Program-made: the position numbers and the translations under genes
The notes under the pieces: model-generated
Database searches by the model: none
The model's input: only the letters and a program-made list of their open reading frames with translations
Told to the model about the DNA's origin: nothing
Assembly (NCBI GenBank): GCA_965279475.1
Contig: CBDIIA010000003.1
Span: 2,604,001 to 2,668,000, forward strand
Source: Pseudorhodoferax sp965279475
Lineage (GTDB): Bacteria; Pseudomonadota; Gammaproteobacteria; Burkholderiales; Burkholderiaceae_C
Reading direction: 5' to 3'
DNA length: 64,000 nt
Shown: positions 1 to 9,772 of the stretch, one piece after another
How positions within the stretch are numbered: the first letter of the stretch is position 1
How the letters are laid out: the number at the start of each line of letters is the position of its first letter

Positions 1-1000
1 GCTGGCGCACGGCCTCGGTGATCTCGGTCAGGCCGGCGCTCTGCGCCGTGCTCGACGCCGAAATCTCGGCCATGCTGCCGGCCACGCTGCGGATGCCGGC
101 CGCCATTTCGCCGATGCCGCCGCCGGCCGAACGCATCAGCGTGGCGCTGGCCTCGACCTGTTGCGCCGAGGTGCCGATCAGCGTGCGGATCTCGCGGGCC
201 GCGTCGGCCGAACGCTGGGCCAGCGTGCGCACCTCGGTGGCCACCACGGCGAACCCGCGGCCCTGTTCACCGGCGCGGGCCGCCTCCACCGCGGCGTTGA
301 GCGCAAGGATGTTGGTCTGGAATGCAATGCCGTCGATCACGCCGATGATCTCCTGCATGCGGCGCGCGCCGTCCTGGATCGCCTGGACCGACGCGACCGC
401 GCGGTCCATGGCCTGCGCGCCCCCGTCGGCGGCGCTGCGCACGGCGGCCGCCTGCGACGCGGCCGTCTGCGCGATCTCGGCGTTCTGCTGCACGGTCGAC
501 GCCAACTCCTCTACGCTGGCCGCCGTCTGCTCCAGATTGGCCGCCTGCTGCTCGGTGCGGTCGGCCAGATCGCGGTTGCCAGATCCCAGGCTCTGGCCCG
601 CATAGGCGACCAGGGCCGCATTGCTGCGGATGTCGGCGACCATCGACGACAGCGTGTCCACCATCCGCCCCAGCAGCACCGACACGTCGGCCAATTCGTC
701 GCGCCCGCGCACCATGGGCCGCATGCGCAGATTGCCAGCCGTGATGTGCTGCATCGACTCGATCGCTTGCTGGAAATCGGCGATGAAGCTGGCGTAGAAA
801 GCCAGCATCAGGTAGAGGATCAGCGCCAGGCCGGCGCCCAGCGTCGCGGCGACCCAGGCGTCGGCTGACAGCACCGGTGGCAGCAGGCAGGCGGCGCCCA
901 GCTCGACCAACACGGCCAGTGCCAGCAGCAGCATCTTCGAGCGCAGCCGCAGCCGGCGCATCAGCAGCAGACCGGGTTCCAACGGGTTGCCTGTGGCCAT
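1..1000 (-). CDS. methyl-accepting chemotaxis protein (3' end outside window)
   Basis: Membrane receptor that would signal to CheA/CheW. The start is an ATG preceded by GGAGG. Two hydrophobic segments (about residues 23-41 and 49-70) are separated by only a few residues, so there is essentially no periplasmic ligand domain. A degenerate HAMP-like stretch (about 78-120) follows. The cytoplasmic coiled coil carries DRTEQQAANLEQTAASVEEL and the conserved hairpin tip GIAFQTNILALNAAVEAARA. The reading frame is open to base 1, so the C-terminal end is missing from the window. It diverges from the HD-GYP gene across about 190 bp in which I see no clear operator. The short loop suggests sensing of membrane or cytoplasmic cues, or function with a partner protein (inference). 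Confidence 0.93.
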   Translation of the reverse strand, partial: MATGNPLEPGLLLMRRLRLRSKMLLLALAVLVELGAACLLPPVLSADAWVAATLGAGLALILYLMLAFYASFIADFQQAIESMQHITAGNLRMRPMVRGRDELADVSVLLGRMVDTLSSMVADIRSNAALVAYAGQSLGSGNRDLADRTEQQAANLEQTAASVEELASTVQQNAEIAQTAASQAAAVRSAADGGAQAMDRAVASVQAIQDGARRMQEIIGVIDGIAFQTNILALNAAVEAARAGEQGRGFAVVATEVRTLAQRSADAAREIRTLIGTSAQQVEASATLMRSAGGGIGEMAAGIRSVAGSMAEISASSTAQSAGLTEITEAVRQ

Positions 1001-1190
1001 GCCTCCCACCTCCGCAATGTGTTCTGGTCTCGCAGATTTTGTGCGACGGGGCCGTTTCGTTGGGAGGGTGGGCCGGCCTGTTTTCTCCGGTCAAACCCGC
1101 ATTGCACACTTTCGCCCGCGGCGCGGCTTGAAAATTGCATCTAATAGCAACAAACGATAATCTTCGCCACACGCATCGCATGGGAGCAGC

Positions 1191-2372
<1,182 letters not shown>

Positions 2373-2379
2373 GCCGGAC

Positions 2380-3951
2380 CTAGAACCGAGGCGTCTGCAA
2401 CGGCTTGACGCGATCGGTCACCGAGGGCTGCGCCAGATACAGCATGTCGCGCTGCAGACCGGTGGCGCCCTTCGGACGACCGCCTTCGCGCTCGCGGATC
2501 TCGATCGGCCCGTGGCGCGCGACAACGCGAAATCCGGGCGAAGGCGCAGCCGACGCGTCGCACACGATGTGGCTGACCACCTGCTCGGCCGTCAGGCCCA
2601 GGCGCTCCAGATCGCTCGCGTAGTAGATCGGTACGGGAAGGTGCAGATAGTAGTAACCGCCCGACGACCACCACGCATGGGCCGTGTTGGCCACCGCCAC
2701 GACATTGCTGCGCCGGGACAGATCGATCACCGCCAGACGCACCGGCTCGCGCGAGGAAACGGATTGCCAGTAGATCCTCGATTGCGCCGGCAGCCGATAC
2801 AGCCCCCCCATGATCGACACCGACACGACCAGCAGCACCCCGGCCACAGGCACCAGCCCGCGCCCCAGAGCACGCTCCACGCGTGCGAAACGCCCTATCA
2901 ACAACGGCCCGGCCGCCACCAGCACGCGGGAGGTCAGCAGCAACAGGGGCGCCGTGCAGGCGAAGACGAAGCGGTATTCCTTGTGCGGAATCAACGAGTG
3001 CGGCACGAGGATGGCCGCGATGAACAGCAGCACCGGCCAGCTGCGCCGCCAATCGGCCAGCCCGCCCAGCAGCGAGACCGCGAACACACCGGTCGAAGCG
3101 ATGCCCAGGTCCAGAAAGTACTGCAATGGCGGGCTGGTGCCGAAGGTGTCCGCGATCTTGTAGACCGAGTTGTACAGGAAGTTGTAGTACGCCGAGGCGA
3201 ACGGCAGCCCCAGGTTCCAGAAGTCCAGCGCCGCCAGTACGGCGAGCGGCAGCAGCGTGCCCAGCAATGCGAACACGGCACCACGCCAACCGCGGCGCAG
3301 CAGCAGCATGGCCCCCAGCACTCCGACCAGCGGCAGGAACTGCAATCGCAAGATCCCGACCAGCCCGATCAGCACGCCCACCGCTACGCAGCGCAGGGCC
3401 GACGGCTGGCGTGGCGCCAGCAGCAGCGCAAGCACCGCCAGCGCCGTGTAGCCGCCCAGTACTTCCGGCGTGGCGAAGGTCGACGTGAAGATCAGCTCGT
3501 ACCACGATGCGGCCAGCAGGACCGCGATGCGGGCGGTCATCTCGCCGTACAGAGCGCGCCCGATGAAGTAGACGCTGTACAGCACCGATAGCGACAGCAC
3601 GGCCATGACGCAGCGGATAGCCGGCACATAGAAGGCCGGGCTGTCCAGGCCGACCCAACGGGTGGCCTCCAGCATCGCCGCCAGCGCGCCCGGCAGCACC
3701 AGGTTGCGCAAGCCGTAACGGTATTCCCAGGGCACATAACCGTAGCCGAACACCAGGCGGTGCGCCTGCTCGAGGTACTGGAAGATCTCGTCGGGCTGGT
3801 GCATGCGTTCGGACCACAGCGCCGTCGCCAGCCGCAGCAGCAGGCCCAACACGACGATGGCATGGAGGCCGCGCCAGACGGGGGTCTGGACGCCAGGAGG
3901 CCGGAAAACGTCTTGCAGCGGCATGCGCCAGCCGCATTGAGGCAATGGCAT
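2380..3951 (-). CDS. GT22-like (Alg9/PIG-B type) membrane glycosyltransferase
   Basis: A polytopic membrane protein of 523 residues. After the first membrane helix it has HQPDEIFQ (H51-Q58), which matches the first-loop H-P-D-E-x-F-Q signature of GT22 mannosyltransferases that use lipid-linked sugar donors. Many leucine/alanine-rich helices follow. Bacterial members are usually uncharacterised, so donor and acceptor are unknown. It stands alone between convergent and tandem neighbours, not in a polysaccharide cluster. A second possible start lies nine codons downstream (base 3924); neither has a strong ribosome-binding site. Confidence is moderate for the family and low for the sugar. Confidence 0.7.
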   Translation of the reverse strand: MPLPQCGWRMPLQDVFRPPGVQTPVWRGLHAIVVLGLLLRLATALWSERMHQPDEIFQYLEQAHRLVFGYGYVPWEYRYGLRNLVLPGALAAMLEATRWVGLDSPAFYVPAIRCVMAVLSLSVLYSVYFIGRALYGEMTARIAVLLAASWYELIFTSTFATPEVLGGYTALAVLALLLAPRQPSALRCVAVGVLIGLVGILRLQFLPLVGVLGAMLLLRRGWRGAVFALLGTLLPLAVLAALDFWNLGLPFASAYYNFLYNSVYKIADTFGTSPPLQYFLDLGIASTGVFAVSLLGGLADWRRSWPVLLFIAAILVPHSLIPHKEYRFVFACTAPLLLLTSRVLVAAGPLLIGRFARVERALGRGLVPVAGVLLVVSVSIMGGLYRLPAQSRIYWQSVSSREPVRLAVIDLSRRSNVVAVANTAHAWWSSGGYYYLHLPVPIYYASDLERLGLTAEQVVSHIVCDASAAPSPGFRVVARHGPIEIREREGGRPKGATGLQRDMLYLAQPSVTDRVKPLQTPRF

Positions 3952-4038
3952 CGATCGAGATGAGGGGAATAGTCAAGGGGCCTGCGCGATGCAATGCCGC
4001 GCGCCGGGTCGGCGCCGATTGTGTCAGACGCCCGGCCG

Positions 4039-5091
4039 CTATCGCAGGCTCGCGTTCAGCTTGTCCAGCGCCGCGCTGCCCGGGCACAGGCTCGCGGCAT
4101 CCAGCTGCTGCAGCGGCGTGGCGCTGGTGTTGAGCATGCCGTGCAGGTCGCCGGCCTCCGGGTCGACGTACAGCAGCCCCGTCAGCAGCTCGCCCCGGGC
4201 CTGGTGCGCCAGCACCTGGTGCAGCGCGGCGGCGCGGTCGGTCGGGTCGTAGTCGGTCCGCAGGCGGCGCAGCCGCAGCGTGCTGCCGTCGGGCTGCGGC
4301 ACGGTGATCAGTTCCTGCTGCGGCTCGGCCACGATCTCCTGGCCCGGCGCGATGAAGTCGATGCGGCTCACCGCCTCGTTGTGCTCGCGCACGTAGTCGT
4401 AGCTCTTGGTGCTGCCGGCGTGGTTGTTGAAAGCCACGCAGGGGCTCACCACGTCGATGAAGGCCGCGCCGCGGTGGCCGATGGCGCCCTTGATCAGCGG
4501 CACCAGCTGCGCCTTGTCGCCGGAGAAACTGCGCGCCACATAGGTCGCGCCCAGCTGCAGCGCCAGGCCGACCAGGTCGATCGCCGTGTCGTGGTTGACC
4601 GCGCCCTTCTTGCTCTTGGAGCCCTGGTCGGCGGTGGCCGAGAACTGGCCCTTGGTCAGGCCGTAGACGCCGTTGTTCTCGACGATGTAGACCATGTCGA
4701 CGCCGCGGCGCATCGCGTGCGAGAACTGGCCCAGGCCGATCGAAGCCGAGTCGCCGTCGCCGGACACGCCCAGGTACAGCAGGTCGCGGTTGGCCAGGCT
4801 GGCGCCGGTCAGCACCGAAGGCATGCGCCCGTGCACGGTGTTGAAGCCGTGCGAGGCACCGAGAAAGTAGTCGGGCGTCTTGGAGCTGCAGCCGATGCCC
4901 GACAGCTTGGCCACGCGGTGCGGCTCCACGTCGAGCTCCCAGCAGGCCTGGATGATCGCGGCCGAGATCGAGTCGTGCCCGCAGCCGGCGCACAGCGTGG
5001 AGATCTTGCCCTCGTAGTCGCGCCGCGTGTAGCCGACCTTGTTGGTCGCGAGCGACGGATGGTGCAGGCGCGGTTTGGCCAGATAGGTCAT
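4039..5091 (-). CDS. korB: 2-oxoacid:ferredoxin oxidoreductase, beta (TPP-binding) subunit
   Basis: A 350-residue beta subunit that binds thiamine diphosphate and, in this family, an Fe-S cluster. Visible motifs are CAGCGHD (C34, C37), GIGCSS (C68), and the TPP/Mg signature GDGDSASIG (111-119) continuing to ENNGVYGLTKGQ. The overall pattern (HGRMPSVLTGA, MRRGVDMVYIVENNG) is that of KorB, which with KorA oxidises 2-oxoglutarate to succinyl-CoA and CO2. Substrate range cannot be read from sequence; 2-oxobutyrate or branched-chain 2-oxoacids remain possible. Its ATG overlaps the korA stop codon (ATGA), so translation is probably coupled. Last gene of the korCAB group. Confidence 0.88.
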   Translation of the reverse strand: MTYLAKPRLHHPSLATNKVGYTRRDYEGKISTLCAGCGHDSISAAIIQACWELDVEPHRVAKLSGIGCSSKTPDYFLGASHGFNTVHGRMPSVLTGASLANRDLLYLGVSGDGDSASIGLGQFSHAMRRGVDMVYIVENNGVYGLTKGQFSATADQGSKSKKGAVNHDTAIDLVGLALQLGATYVARSFSGDKAQLVPLIKGAIGHRGAAFIDVVSPCVAFNNHAGSTKSYDYVREHNEAVSRIDFIAPGQEIVAEPQQELITVPQPDGSTLRLRRLRTDYDPTDRAAALHQVLAHQARGELLTGLLYVDPEAGDLHGMLNTSATPLQQLDAASLCPGSAALDKLNASLR

Positions 5092-6953
5092 GTGGCGGTT
5101 TCCCTGGAAGACAGTCCGGCGGCTGCGGTCGCTGCGGGCCGCACCGGGCCGGCGATAGCGCCGGTGATGGCGCCGGTGATGAAGCGCGCGGTGATCGGTG
5201 TGCCGTCGAAATGCAGCACGCGCACCAGCCGCGCCGGGTCGATGTCGAATTCGTTGACCAGCAGGCTGCGCATCTGCGCGTCGCGGTTCTGCTCGACCAC
5301 GAACACCTGGTCGTGCGCGGCGATGAACGCGGCCACCGAGGCCGGGAACGGAAACGCGCGCAGCCGCATCGCGTCCACGTGCACGCCCTGCGCGGCCATC
5401 ACCTCCAGCGCCTCGTCCATCGCCGGGCTGGTGGAGCCGAAATACAGCACGCCCACCTGCGTTTTGTGCGCCGCGGGTTTAAGCACCGGCGCCGGCACCA
5501 GCTGCGCGGCGGTCGCGAACTTGCGCGTCAGCCGCTCGACGTTGTAGACGTAGTCGGGCCCGCGTTCGGAGTAACGCGCATACGGGTCGCGCGTGGTGCC
5601 GCGGGTGAAGTAGCTGCCCTTGCTCGGGTGCGTGCCGGGCAAGGTGCGCCAGGGGATGCCGTCGCCGTCCACGTCCTTGTAGCGGCCGAAGTCGCGGCCG
5701 GCCTCGAGCTCCTCGGCGGTCATCACCTTGCCGCGGTCGTAGGCCTGGGCATCGTCCCAGACGAAGGGCTCGCACAGGCGCTGGTTCATGCCGATGTCCA
5801 GGTCGGTCATCAGGAACACCGGCGTCTGCAGGCGGTCGGCCAGGTCCAGCGCCGCGGCCGACAGCGTGAAGCATTCGTGCGGATCCTGCGGGAACAGCAG
5901 CACGTGTTTGGTGTCGCCGTGCGAGGCATAGGCGCAGGCCAGGATGTCGGCCTGCTGCGTTCGGGTGGGCATGCCGGTCGACGGGCCACCGCGCTGCACG
6001 TTGATGATGGTCACCGGGATCTCGGCGAAGTACGCCAGGCCGATGAACTCGGTCATCAGCGACACGCCTGGCCCCGAGGTGGCGGTGAAGGCGCGCGCGC
6101 CGTTCCAGCCCGCACCCACCACCATGCCGATGGAGGCGATCTCGTCCTCGGCCTGCACGATGGCGTAGCGGTTCTGCCCGGTGTCGGGGTCGACGCGGTA
6201 CTTGGCGCAGTATTTCTGGAACGCCTCGGCCACCGACGACGAGGGCGTGATCGGGTACCAGGCCGCCACCGTCGCGCCGCCATACACGCAGCCCAGCGCC
6301 GCCGCCGCATTGCCCTCGACGAAGATGCGCTCGCCCACCTTGTCGGCCCGGCGCACGCGGATCGGCAGCGGCGCCTGCAGGTGCTCGCGCGCGAAATCGC
6401 GGCCCAGGTGCAGCGCGCGCACGTTCGACGCGAGCAGCTTCTCCTTGCCCTTGTACTGCTCGCCGAACAGCTTCTCGATGACCTCGGCCTCGATCTCCAG
6501 CAGCACCGACAGTGCACCGACGTAGATGATGTTCTTGAACAGCTGGCGCTGGCGCGGGTCGGGGTAGACGGCGTTGGATATCTCGGTGAGCGGCATGCCG
6601 ATCACCTGGATGTCATCGCGGAACTTCGACGCCGGCATCGGCCGCGTGCTGTCGTAGAACAGGTAGCCGCCGGGCTCGATCTCGGCGACGTCGGCATCCC
6701 AGGTCTGCGGGTTCATCGCCACCATCATGTCGATGCCGCCGCGCCGGCCCAGGTGGCCGGCCTCGCTGACGCGCACCTCGTACCAGGTCGGCAGGCCCTG
6801 GATGTTGCTCGGGAAGATGTTGCGCGGGCTCACCGGCACGCCCATGCGCAGGATGGCCTTGGCAAACAGCTCGTTGGCCGATGCCGAACCCGAGCCGTTG
6901 ACGTTGGCGAACTTGACGACGAAGTCGTTGGTGGCGGCGATGCGTTGCGTCAT
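5088..6953 (-). CDS. korA: 2-oxoacid:acceptor oxidoreductase, fused gamma-alpha subunit
   Basis: A 621-residue subunit. Residues about 15-195 form the gamma domain (ANVNGSGSASANELFAKAI, GLPTWYEVRVSEAGHLGRRG). The alpha/pyrimidine-binding domain follows, with the conserved YPITPSSSVAEAF from residue 233 and a C-terminal domain. I chose the ATG that begins MTQRIAATND because the gamma domain starts right after it. It also overlaps the end of korC by 4 bp and korB by 4 bp. The fused gamma-alpha arrangement is that of KorA-type 2-oxoglutarate:ferredoxin oxidoreductases. The three genes read as one operon delivering electrons to a flavin/Fe-S partner encoded by korC. Confidence 0.9.
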   Translation of the reverse strand: MTQRIAATNDFVVKFANVNGSGSASANELFAKAILRMGVPVSPRNIFPSNIQGLPTWYEVRVSEAGHLGRRGGIDMMVAMNPQTWDADVAEIEPGGYLFYDSTRPMPASKFRDDIQVIGMPLTEISNAVYPDPRQRQLFKNIIYVGALSVLLEIEAEVIEKLFGEQYKGKEKLLASNVRALHLGRDFAREHLQAPLPIRVRRADKVGERIFVEGNAAAALGCVYGGATVAAWYPITPSSSVAEAFQKYCAKYRVDPDTGQNRYAIVQAEDEIASIGMVVGAGWNGARAFTATSGPGVSLMTEFIGLAYFAEIPVTIINVQRGGPSTGMPTRTQQADILACAYASHGDTKHVLLFPQDPHECFTLSAAALDLADRLQTPVFLMTDLDIGMNQRLCEPFVWDDAQAYDRGKVMTAEELEAGRDFGRYKDVDGDGIPWRTLPGTHPSKGSYFTRGTTRDPYARYSERGPDYVYNVERLTRKFATAAQLVPAPVLKPAAHKTQVGVLYFGSTSPAMDEALEVMAAQGVHVDAMRLRAFPFPASVAAFIAAHDQVFVVEQNRDAQMRSLLVNEFDIDPARLVRVLHFDGTPITARFITGAITGAIAGPVRPAATAAAGLSSRETAT

Positions 6954-8785
6954 GCCGGCACTCCCTCGCGCGGCCGGGCGGGCGCTGCGTCGCGGCAGGC
7001 CGGTCCGGCCTGCGTGGTCTTCAGCAGGAACTTCTGCATGTCCCAGGCGCCGGTCGGGCAACGCTCGGCACACAGGCCGCAGTGCAGGCACACGTCTTCG
7101 TCCTTGGCCATCACGCGGCCGGTCTTGAGCGGCGCCGACACGTACAGGTCCTGCGCAAGGTTCAGCGCTGGCGCCTTCAGCCGCTGGCGCAGGTCGGCCT
7201 CGCCGCCACCTTCGGTGAAGGTGATGCAGTCCATCGGGCAGATGTCGACGCAGGCATCGCACTCGATGCAGGTCTCCTGCGTGAACACGGTCTGCACGTC
7301 GCAGTTGAGGCAGCGGCCGGCTTCCTTGTAGGCGGTGGCGGCGTCGAAGCCGAGTTCCACCTCGACGCGGATGTTGGACAGCGCGATCTCGGCCTTGGCC
7401 CACGGCACCTTGAAGCGCAGGTCGTTCGAAGTGTCGTTGTCGTAGCTCCACTCGTGGATGCCCATCTTGGCCGACACCAGGTTGCTCATCGGCGCCGGAC
7501 GGCGTGCCACATCCTCGCCCTGCAGGAAGCGGTCGATCGACACCGCCGCCTCGTGGCCATGCGCCACCGCGGTGATGATGTTCTTCGGCCCGAACGCCGC
7601 ATCGCCACCGAAGAACACCTGCGGCAGGCTCGACTGGAAGGTGTCGGCCTTCAGCACCGGCAGACCCCATTCGTCGAAGGCAATGCCGGCCTCGCGCTCG
7701 ATCCACGGAAACGCGTTCTCCTGGCCGACCGCGATGAGCACCGCGTCGCAGGCCACGAACACATCGGGCTCGCCGGTCGGCACCAGGCTGCGGCGGCCTC
7801 TGGCGTCGTATTCGGCCCGCACCAGCTGGAACTTCATGCCGGTCAGCCGGCCGTCCACATGCTCGAACGAGACGGGCACGTGGTAGTTGAGGAACGGAAT
7901 GCCTTCGTGCTGCGCGTCTTCCTTTTCCCAGGGCGAGGCCTTCATCTCCTCGTAGCCGCTGCGGACGATCACCTTGACGTCGGTGCCGCCCAGGCGCCGG
8001 GCCGAGCGGCAGCAGTCCATCGCCGTGTTGCCGCCGCCCAGCACGATCACACGCTGGCCGATCGACGTGACATGGCCGAACGATACCGAGGCCAGCCAGT
8101 CGATGCCGATGTGGATGTGCTCCTGGATGTCGCGCCGGCCGGGGATGTCGAGGTCGCGCCCGCGCGGTGCGCCGCAGCCCACGAACACCGCGTCGTAGTC
8201 CTCGGCCAGCAGCTTCTGCATCGACGCGATGCGCTCGCCACCGCGAAAACGCACGCCCAGGTCGAGGATGTAGCCGGTCTCCTCGTCGATCACCGATTCG
8301 GGCAGGCGAAAGCGCGGGATCTGCGTGCGGATGAAGCCGCCGGCCTTGGCCTCGCCGTCGAACACGGTCACCTCGTAGCCCAGCGGCGCCAGGTCGCGCG
8401 CCACCGTCAGTGAGGCCGGGCCGGCGCCGATGCAGGCGATGCGTTTGCCGTTGCGCGGCGCCACGGTCGGCATGCGTTCGGCCACGTCGCCCTTCATGTC
8501 GGCGGCCACGCGTTTCAGCCGGCAGATGGCCACCGGTTCGGGATCCGGCGTCTCGCCCTCCTCGACCCGGCCGCGCCGGCAGGCCGGTTCACAAGGGCGG
8601 TCGCAGGTGCGGCCCAGGATGCCGGGGAACACGTTCGACGCCCAGTTGACCATGTAGGCATCGGCGTAACGGCCCTGGCCGATCAGGCGGATGTATTCGG
8701 GTACGGGAGTGTGGGCCGGGCAGGCCCATTGGCAATCGACGACTTTGTGGAAGTAAGACGGGCTGGCTACGTGCGTTGGCTGCAA
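6950..8785 (-). CDS. korC: GltD-like FAD/NAD(P) and 4Fe-4S electron-transfer subunit of the 2-oxoacid oxidoreductase
   Basis: A 611-residue protein. The N-terminal GltD-type domain has cysteines C18, C22, C61, C65 and C69; an FAD motif GAGPASLTVARDL and an NAD(P) motif VLGGGNTAMDC follow. The C-terminal ferredoxin part has CIECDACVDICPMDC and CLHCGLCAERCPTG, enough for two 4Fe-4S clusters. It probably passes electrons from KorAB to NAD(P); a flavin/Fe-S third subunit is known for the 2-oxoglutarate:NADP oxidoreductase of Azoarcus evansii. I chose a TTG start because AAGGAG lies 6 bp upstream and no ATG or GTG fits. In frame upstream the sequence is chemoreceptor debris, so longer starts are rejected. 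The symbol is by analogy. Confidence 0.82.
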   Translation of the reverse strand: MQPTHVASPSYFHKVVDCQWACPAHTPVPEYIRLIGQGRYADAYMVNWASNVFPGILGRTCDRPCEPACRRGRVEEGETPDPEPVAICRLKRVAADMKGDVAERMPTVAPRNGKRIACIGAGPASLTVARDLAPLGYEVTVFDGEAKAGGFIRTQIPRFRLPESVIDEETGYILDLGVRFRGGERIASMQKLLAEDYDAVFVGCGAPRGRDLDIPGRRDIQEHIHIGIDWLASVSFGHVTSIGQRVIVLGGGNTAMDCCRSARRLGGTDVKVIVRSGYEEMKASPWEKEDAQHEGIPFLNYHVPVSFEHVDGRLTGMKFQLVRAEYDARGRRSLVPTGEPDVFVACDAVLIAVGQENAFPWIEREAGIAFDEWGLPVLKADTFQSSLPQVFFGGDAAFGPKNIITAVAHGHEAAVSIDRFLQGEDVARRPAPMSNLVSAKMGIHEWSYDNDTSNDLRFKVPWAKAEIALSNIRVEVELGFDAATAYKEAGRCLNCDVQTVFTQETCIECDACVDICPMDCITFTEGGGEADLRQRLKAPALNLAQDLYVSAPLKTGRVMAKDEDVCLHCGLCAERCPTGAWDMQKFLLKTTQAGPACRDAAPARPREGVPA

Positions 8786-8917
8786 TCTTGTCTCCTTGCC
8801 TGACGGTGCGCTGCTCTGGCGCCCGCGGGTGCGGACCAGTCTACGGCCCGGGCAAGGACTCGGCTCTCGGGTGAATCCCCAAGCCCGACGGAGTCCTGGA
8901 GCTGGAAGCGGTGCACG

Positions 8918-9170
8918 ACTGTGCGTCTGCTGCTGCACCACGGTCGCGATCTCCGCGACGATGCCGCTCACCTTGCCGGCCACCACCGCGAACCCGCGGC
9001 CCTGCTCGCCCGCGCGCGCCGCCTTGACGGCAGCGTTCAGCGCCAGGATGTTGGTCTGGAACGCGATGCCGTCGATCACGCCGATGATGTCGCCGATGCG
9101 TGTCGGTCGCCTGCTGCATCGCGGCCGAGGTCTGCTGCAGGCTGGAGGCCGCATGCTCGGTGCGCGACAT
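8918..9170 (-). pseudogene. chemoreceptor (MCP) signalling-domain remnant
   Basis: Two pieces of an MCP cytoplasmic domain survive in different frames. The first (from about 9170) reads SRTEHAASSLQQTSAAMQQA, the start of the methylation helix. After a frame change near 9100 the second reads DIIGVIDGIAFQTNILALNA and continues through ARAGEQGRGFAVVAGKV. About 70 residues normally between these parts are missing, as are the membrane domain and most of the C-terminal helix. It lies in the 488-bp gap between the VOC gene and korC and runs in frame into korC. It resembles the tip of the intact receptor at the left window edge, so it may derive from a partial duplication or a lost paralogue. Confidence 0.85.
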
Positions 9171-9245
9171 TTGGCACCCAGGCCAACGGCAATGCAAGCG
9201 CTTCAGGCAAAAAGGCAGCCGGCGCGCAACGCGGCGGCGCGGACC

Positions 9246-9263
9246 ATCCCCCCGCGGGGGGAT
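9246..9263. terminator. perfect GC palindrome downstream of the VOC gene
   Basis: The 18-bp sequence ATCCCCCCGCGGGGGGAT is its own reverse complement and lies 10 bp past the VOC stop codon. It could form a stem-loop ending the carboxylase transcript, but there is no T-run, so an intrinsic terminator is not proven. It resembles the second hairpin of the intergenic element found at two other places in the window. Confidence 0.4.
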
Positions 9264-9273
9264 GACAGGCGGC

Positions 9274-9762
9274 TCAGCCCGGGGCCGTGGCCAGCGTGGC
9301 GAACGCCTGCACGACTTCCGGCGGCGCCTGCACCAGCTCGACCAGCACGCCCTCTCCGGCGATCGGAAAGGCCTCGTTCGCCTTCGGGTGCAGGAAGCAG
9401 ATGTCGTAGCCGGCGGCGCCCTTGCGGATGCCGCCGGGCGCCAACCGCACGCCCTGCGCCGTGAGCCAGGCAACCGCACCGGGCAGGTCGTCGATCCAGA
9501 GGCCCACATGGTTGAGCGGCGTGGTGTGCACGGCGGGCTTCTTGTCGGGGTCGATCGGCTGCATCAGGTCGACCTCGACCTTGAACGGCCCGGCCCCCAT
9601 CGCGCAGATGTCCTCGTCGACGTTCTCGCTCTCGCTGCGGAAGGTGCCGGTGACCTCCAGCCCCAGCATGTCGACCCACAGGGTCTGCAGCCGCTTCTTG
9701 TCCGGCCCGCCGATGGCGATCTGCTGGATGCCGAGAACTTTGAAGGGACGTGGTGTGCTCAT
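9274..9762 (-). CDS. VOC/glyoxalase-fold protein, candidate methylmalonyl-CoA epimerase
   Basis: A 162-residue vicinal-oxygen-chelate protein with two beta-alpha-beta-beta-beta modules (about 6-70 and 75-155). It lies 10 bp downstream of pccA in a propionyl-CoA operon. Methylmalonyl-CoA epimerase, which converts the (S)-product of the carboxylase to the (R)-substrate of the mutase, is the natural role there. The second-module ligands look present: H in LNHVGLW and E in LVELVQ. The first-module histidine normally found in such enzymes is glutamine here (GIQQIAIG), so activity is not assured. The start MSTPRPFK was preferred over an in-frame codon 18 codons upstream that lies inside pccA. Confidence 0.7.
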   Translation of the reverse strand: MSTPRPFKVLGIQQIAIGGPDKKRLQTLWVDMLGLEVTGTFRSESENVDEDICAMGAGPFKVEVDLMQPIDPDKKPAVHTTPLNHVGLWIDDLPGAVAWLTAQGVRLAPGGIRKGAAGYDICFLHPKANEAFPIAGEGVLVELVQAPPEVVQAFATLATAPG

Positions 9763-9772
9763 GGCCGGCGCC

